Below are positions 23,813-24,404 of a stretch of 24,404 nucleotides of DNA, one piece after another. Numbering within the stretch: position 1 is the first letter of the stretch; every line of letters starts with the position of its first letter. A program made the position numbers and the translations under genes. The DNA lies in the NCBI GenBank assembly GCA_031281855.1, contig JAITEW010000376.1, positions 1 through 24,404 of the forward strand. Reading direction: 5' to 3'. The notes below the pieces were generated by a model. The model searched no databases. It worked only from the letters and a program-made list of their open reading frames with translations, and was not told the origin of the DNA. The stretch is from Treponema sp. (GTDB lineage Bacteria; Spirochaetota; Spirochaetia; Treponematales; Breznakiellaceae).

Positions 23813-24247
23813 TTACGTAAACAGGGCCACAGGGCCCATTTTTTCCAGAACCTTCTGAAGCTCTTCATCATTAGCTTTGAGGAAGGCGTCATAACGTCCC
23901 GAATCCCAGAGCTCCAGGTGTTTCCTCGCTTCCAGGATCTTACAGTCCCTGGAAAGACCGGCAAAATCCCGCAGGCTCTGGGGAATGGCGATCCTTCCGG
24001 CTTTATCAATTTCCATCTCCACCATAGGAACGATGAACCTGTGCTGGATAATGATAGACTCCTTCATAGTGAGCGAAGGAGCGGCCATGAGTTTTTCCGA
24101 GAACACTTCCCACTCCTGAGGGGTAAACAGCCAAACGCTGTTTTCATTCCCTTTAGTGAGAATCAGGCTGTTAGCCTTTAGCCCGTTCCGGATGCGGGCC
24201 GGTAAACTTATCCGCCCTTTATCATCCAGAGTACTCAGATACTCCAT
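23813..24247 (-). CDS. mraZ: Transcriptional regulator MraZ
   Basis: The 144-residue protein has two SpoVT/AbrB-like swapped-hairpin domains, each with the MraZ signature: DDKGRISLPARIR (8-20) and DKAGRIAIPQSLR (81-93). MraZ forms a ring-shaped oligomer that binds short direct repeats spaced about one helical turn apart in its own promoter and represses the dcw cluster (known in E. coli and mycoplasmas). Two GTGGTA repeats 10 bp apart lie at 24277-24292, between the predicted -10 element and this gene. It is the first gene of the minus-strand operon. AGGA lies 9 nt before the ATG. Confidence 0.97.
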   Translation of the reverse strand: MEYLSTLDDKGRISLPARIRNGLKANSLILTKGNENSVWLFTPQEWEVFSEKLMAAPSLTMKESIIIQHRFIVPMVEMEIDKAGRIAIPQSLRDFAGLSRDCKILEARKHLELWDSGRYDAFLKANDEELQKVLEKMGPVALFT

Positions 24248-24276
24248 TCCATTTTTTCCTAAATTTTTCTATTTTC

Positions 24277-24293
24277 TACCACTCTATACCACT
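24277..24293 (-). promoter_or_regulatory. Two direct repeats, probable MraZ operator
   Basis: On the minus strand the 7-mer AGTGGTA occurs twice, starting at 24293 and 24283, exactly 10 bp apart. Known MraZ sites are short G-rich direct repeats (TGGG-type in E. coli) with the same 10-bp period. They lie at or just after the predicted transcription start, where binding would block RNA polymerase. Confidence 0.65.
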
Positions 24294-24300
24294 TAGCAAT

Positions 24301-24330
24301 ATTATTATTCATAAATTAAAGTTCCGTCAA
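24301..24330 (-). promoter_or_regulatory. Sigma70-type promoter of the mraZ operon
   Basis: On the minus strand TTGACG (24330-24325, 5 of 6 to consensus) is followed by 18 nt and AATAAT (24306-24301, 5 of 6). With 17 nt spacing the -10 would read TAATAA. A start near 24294 gives a leader of about 47 nt that contains the MraZ repeats. A/T tracts upstream (24341-24375) could serve as an UP element. Confidence 0.65.
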
Positions 24331-24358
24331 TACAAAAACACAGAAAAAATTATGAATA
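24306..24358. repeat. Inverted repeat flanking the mraZ -35 element
   Basis: TATTCATAA at 24306-24314 is exactly inverted as TTATGAATA at 24350-24358, about 44 bp centre to centre and with the -35 between them. It could be a regulator site, but in such AT-rich sequence a chance match is quite possible. The rest of 24359-24404 is an A8T6 tract and AT-rich DNA in which I see no gene. Confidence 0.25.
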
Positions 24359-24404
24359 GTAAAAAAAATTTTTTGAGACTACTATACATACGTAAAGATA
24401 AATG

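Noticed and set aside
1..24404. CRISPR arrays, tRNA or rRNA genes, insertion sequences, phage or defence genes
   Set aside because: No repeat-spacer pattern, cloverleaf, transposase or defence motif was seen. The two tyrosine recombinases look like housekeeping Xer proteins, not integrases of a mobile element.

Overview
The window looks like a spirochaete chromosome, most likely a Treponema relative with a fairly GC-rich genome of the termite-gut type. The reasons are protein character (spirochaete-style FliG, FliF, FtsL-like and TPR proteins), gene order, and a dcw cluster reduced to mraZ-rsmH-ftsL-murF-mraY-ftsW-ftsQ-ftsA-ftsZ that runs into a flagellar basal-body operon. The genus assignment is inference. 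The gene identities rest on visible motifs.

Layout. The left end (1-476, + strand) is the 3' end of a uridine-kinase-like nucleoside kinase. A perfect 12-bp inverted repeat (478-510) separates it from the convergent remainder. Everything from 534 to 24247 is on the minus strand, 23 genes with gaps of at most about 45 nt and many ATGA or longer overlaps. In transcription order (right to left) the blocks are: (a) an AT-rich promoter region (24248-24404) with a sigma70-like promoter and two GTGGTA repeats 10 bp apart that look like MraZ operator boxes; (b) cell wall and division genes mraZ, rsmH, ftsL-like, murF, mraY, ftsW, ftsQ/divIB, ftsA, ftsZ; (c) chromosome maintenance and proteolysis genes: a Xer recombinase, a membrane-anchored TPR protein, dprA, topA, a second Xer recombinase, hslV, hslU; (d) flagellar basal body and export genes flgB, flgC, fliE, fliF, fliG, fliH, fliI, fliJ.

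How it works together. MraZ probably represses its own promoter. The next genes make lipid I (MurF, MraY) and build the divisome (FtsL, FtsW, FtsQ, FtsA, FtsZ). Two Xer recombinases, DprA and TopA act on DNA, with Xer possibly resolving chromosome dimers at division. HslVU is a two-part ATP-dependent protease. The last block builds the rod base, MS ring, rotor and export ATPase of the periplasmic flagellum. A near-consensus sigma28 promoter (TAAA-N15-GCCGATGA, 7511-7537) overlaps the hslU stop codon just before flgB, so the flagellar block probably has its own motility-class promoter inside the long operon.

There is no mobile element, CRISPR array, tRNA, rRNA or defence system visible. The most interesting points are regulatory (sigma28 promoter, MraZ boxes, the ftsA start) and architectural (two Xer genes in one operon, a long HslV propeptide, a low-complexity HslU insert, a conserved but uncharacterised TPR protein).
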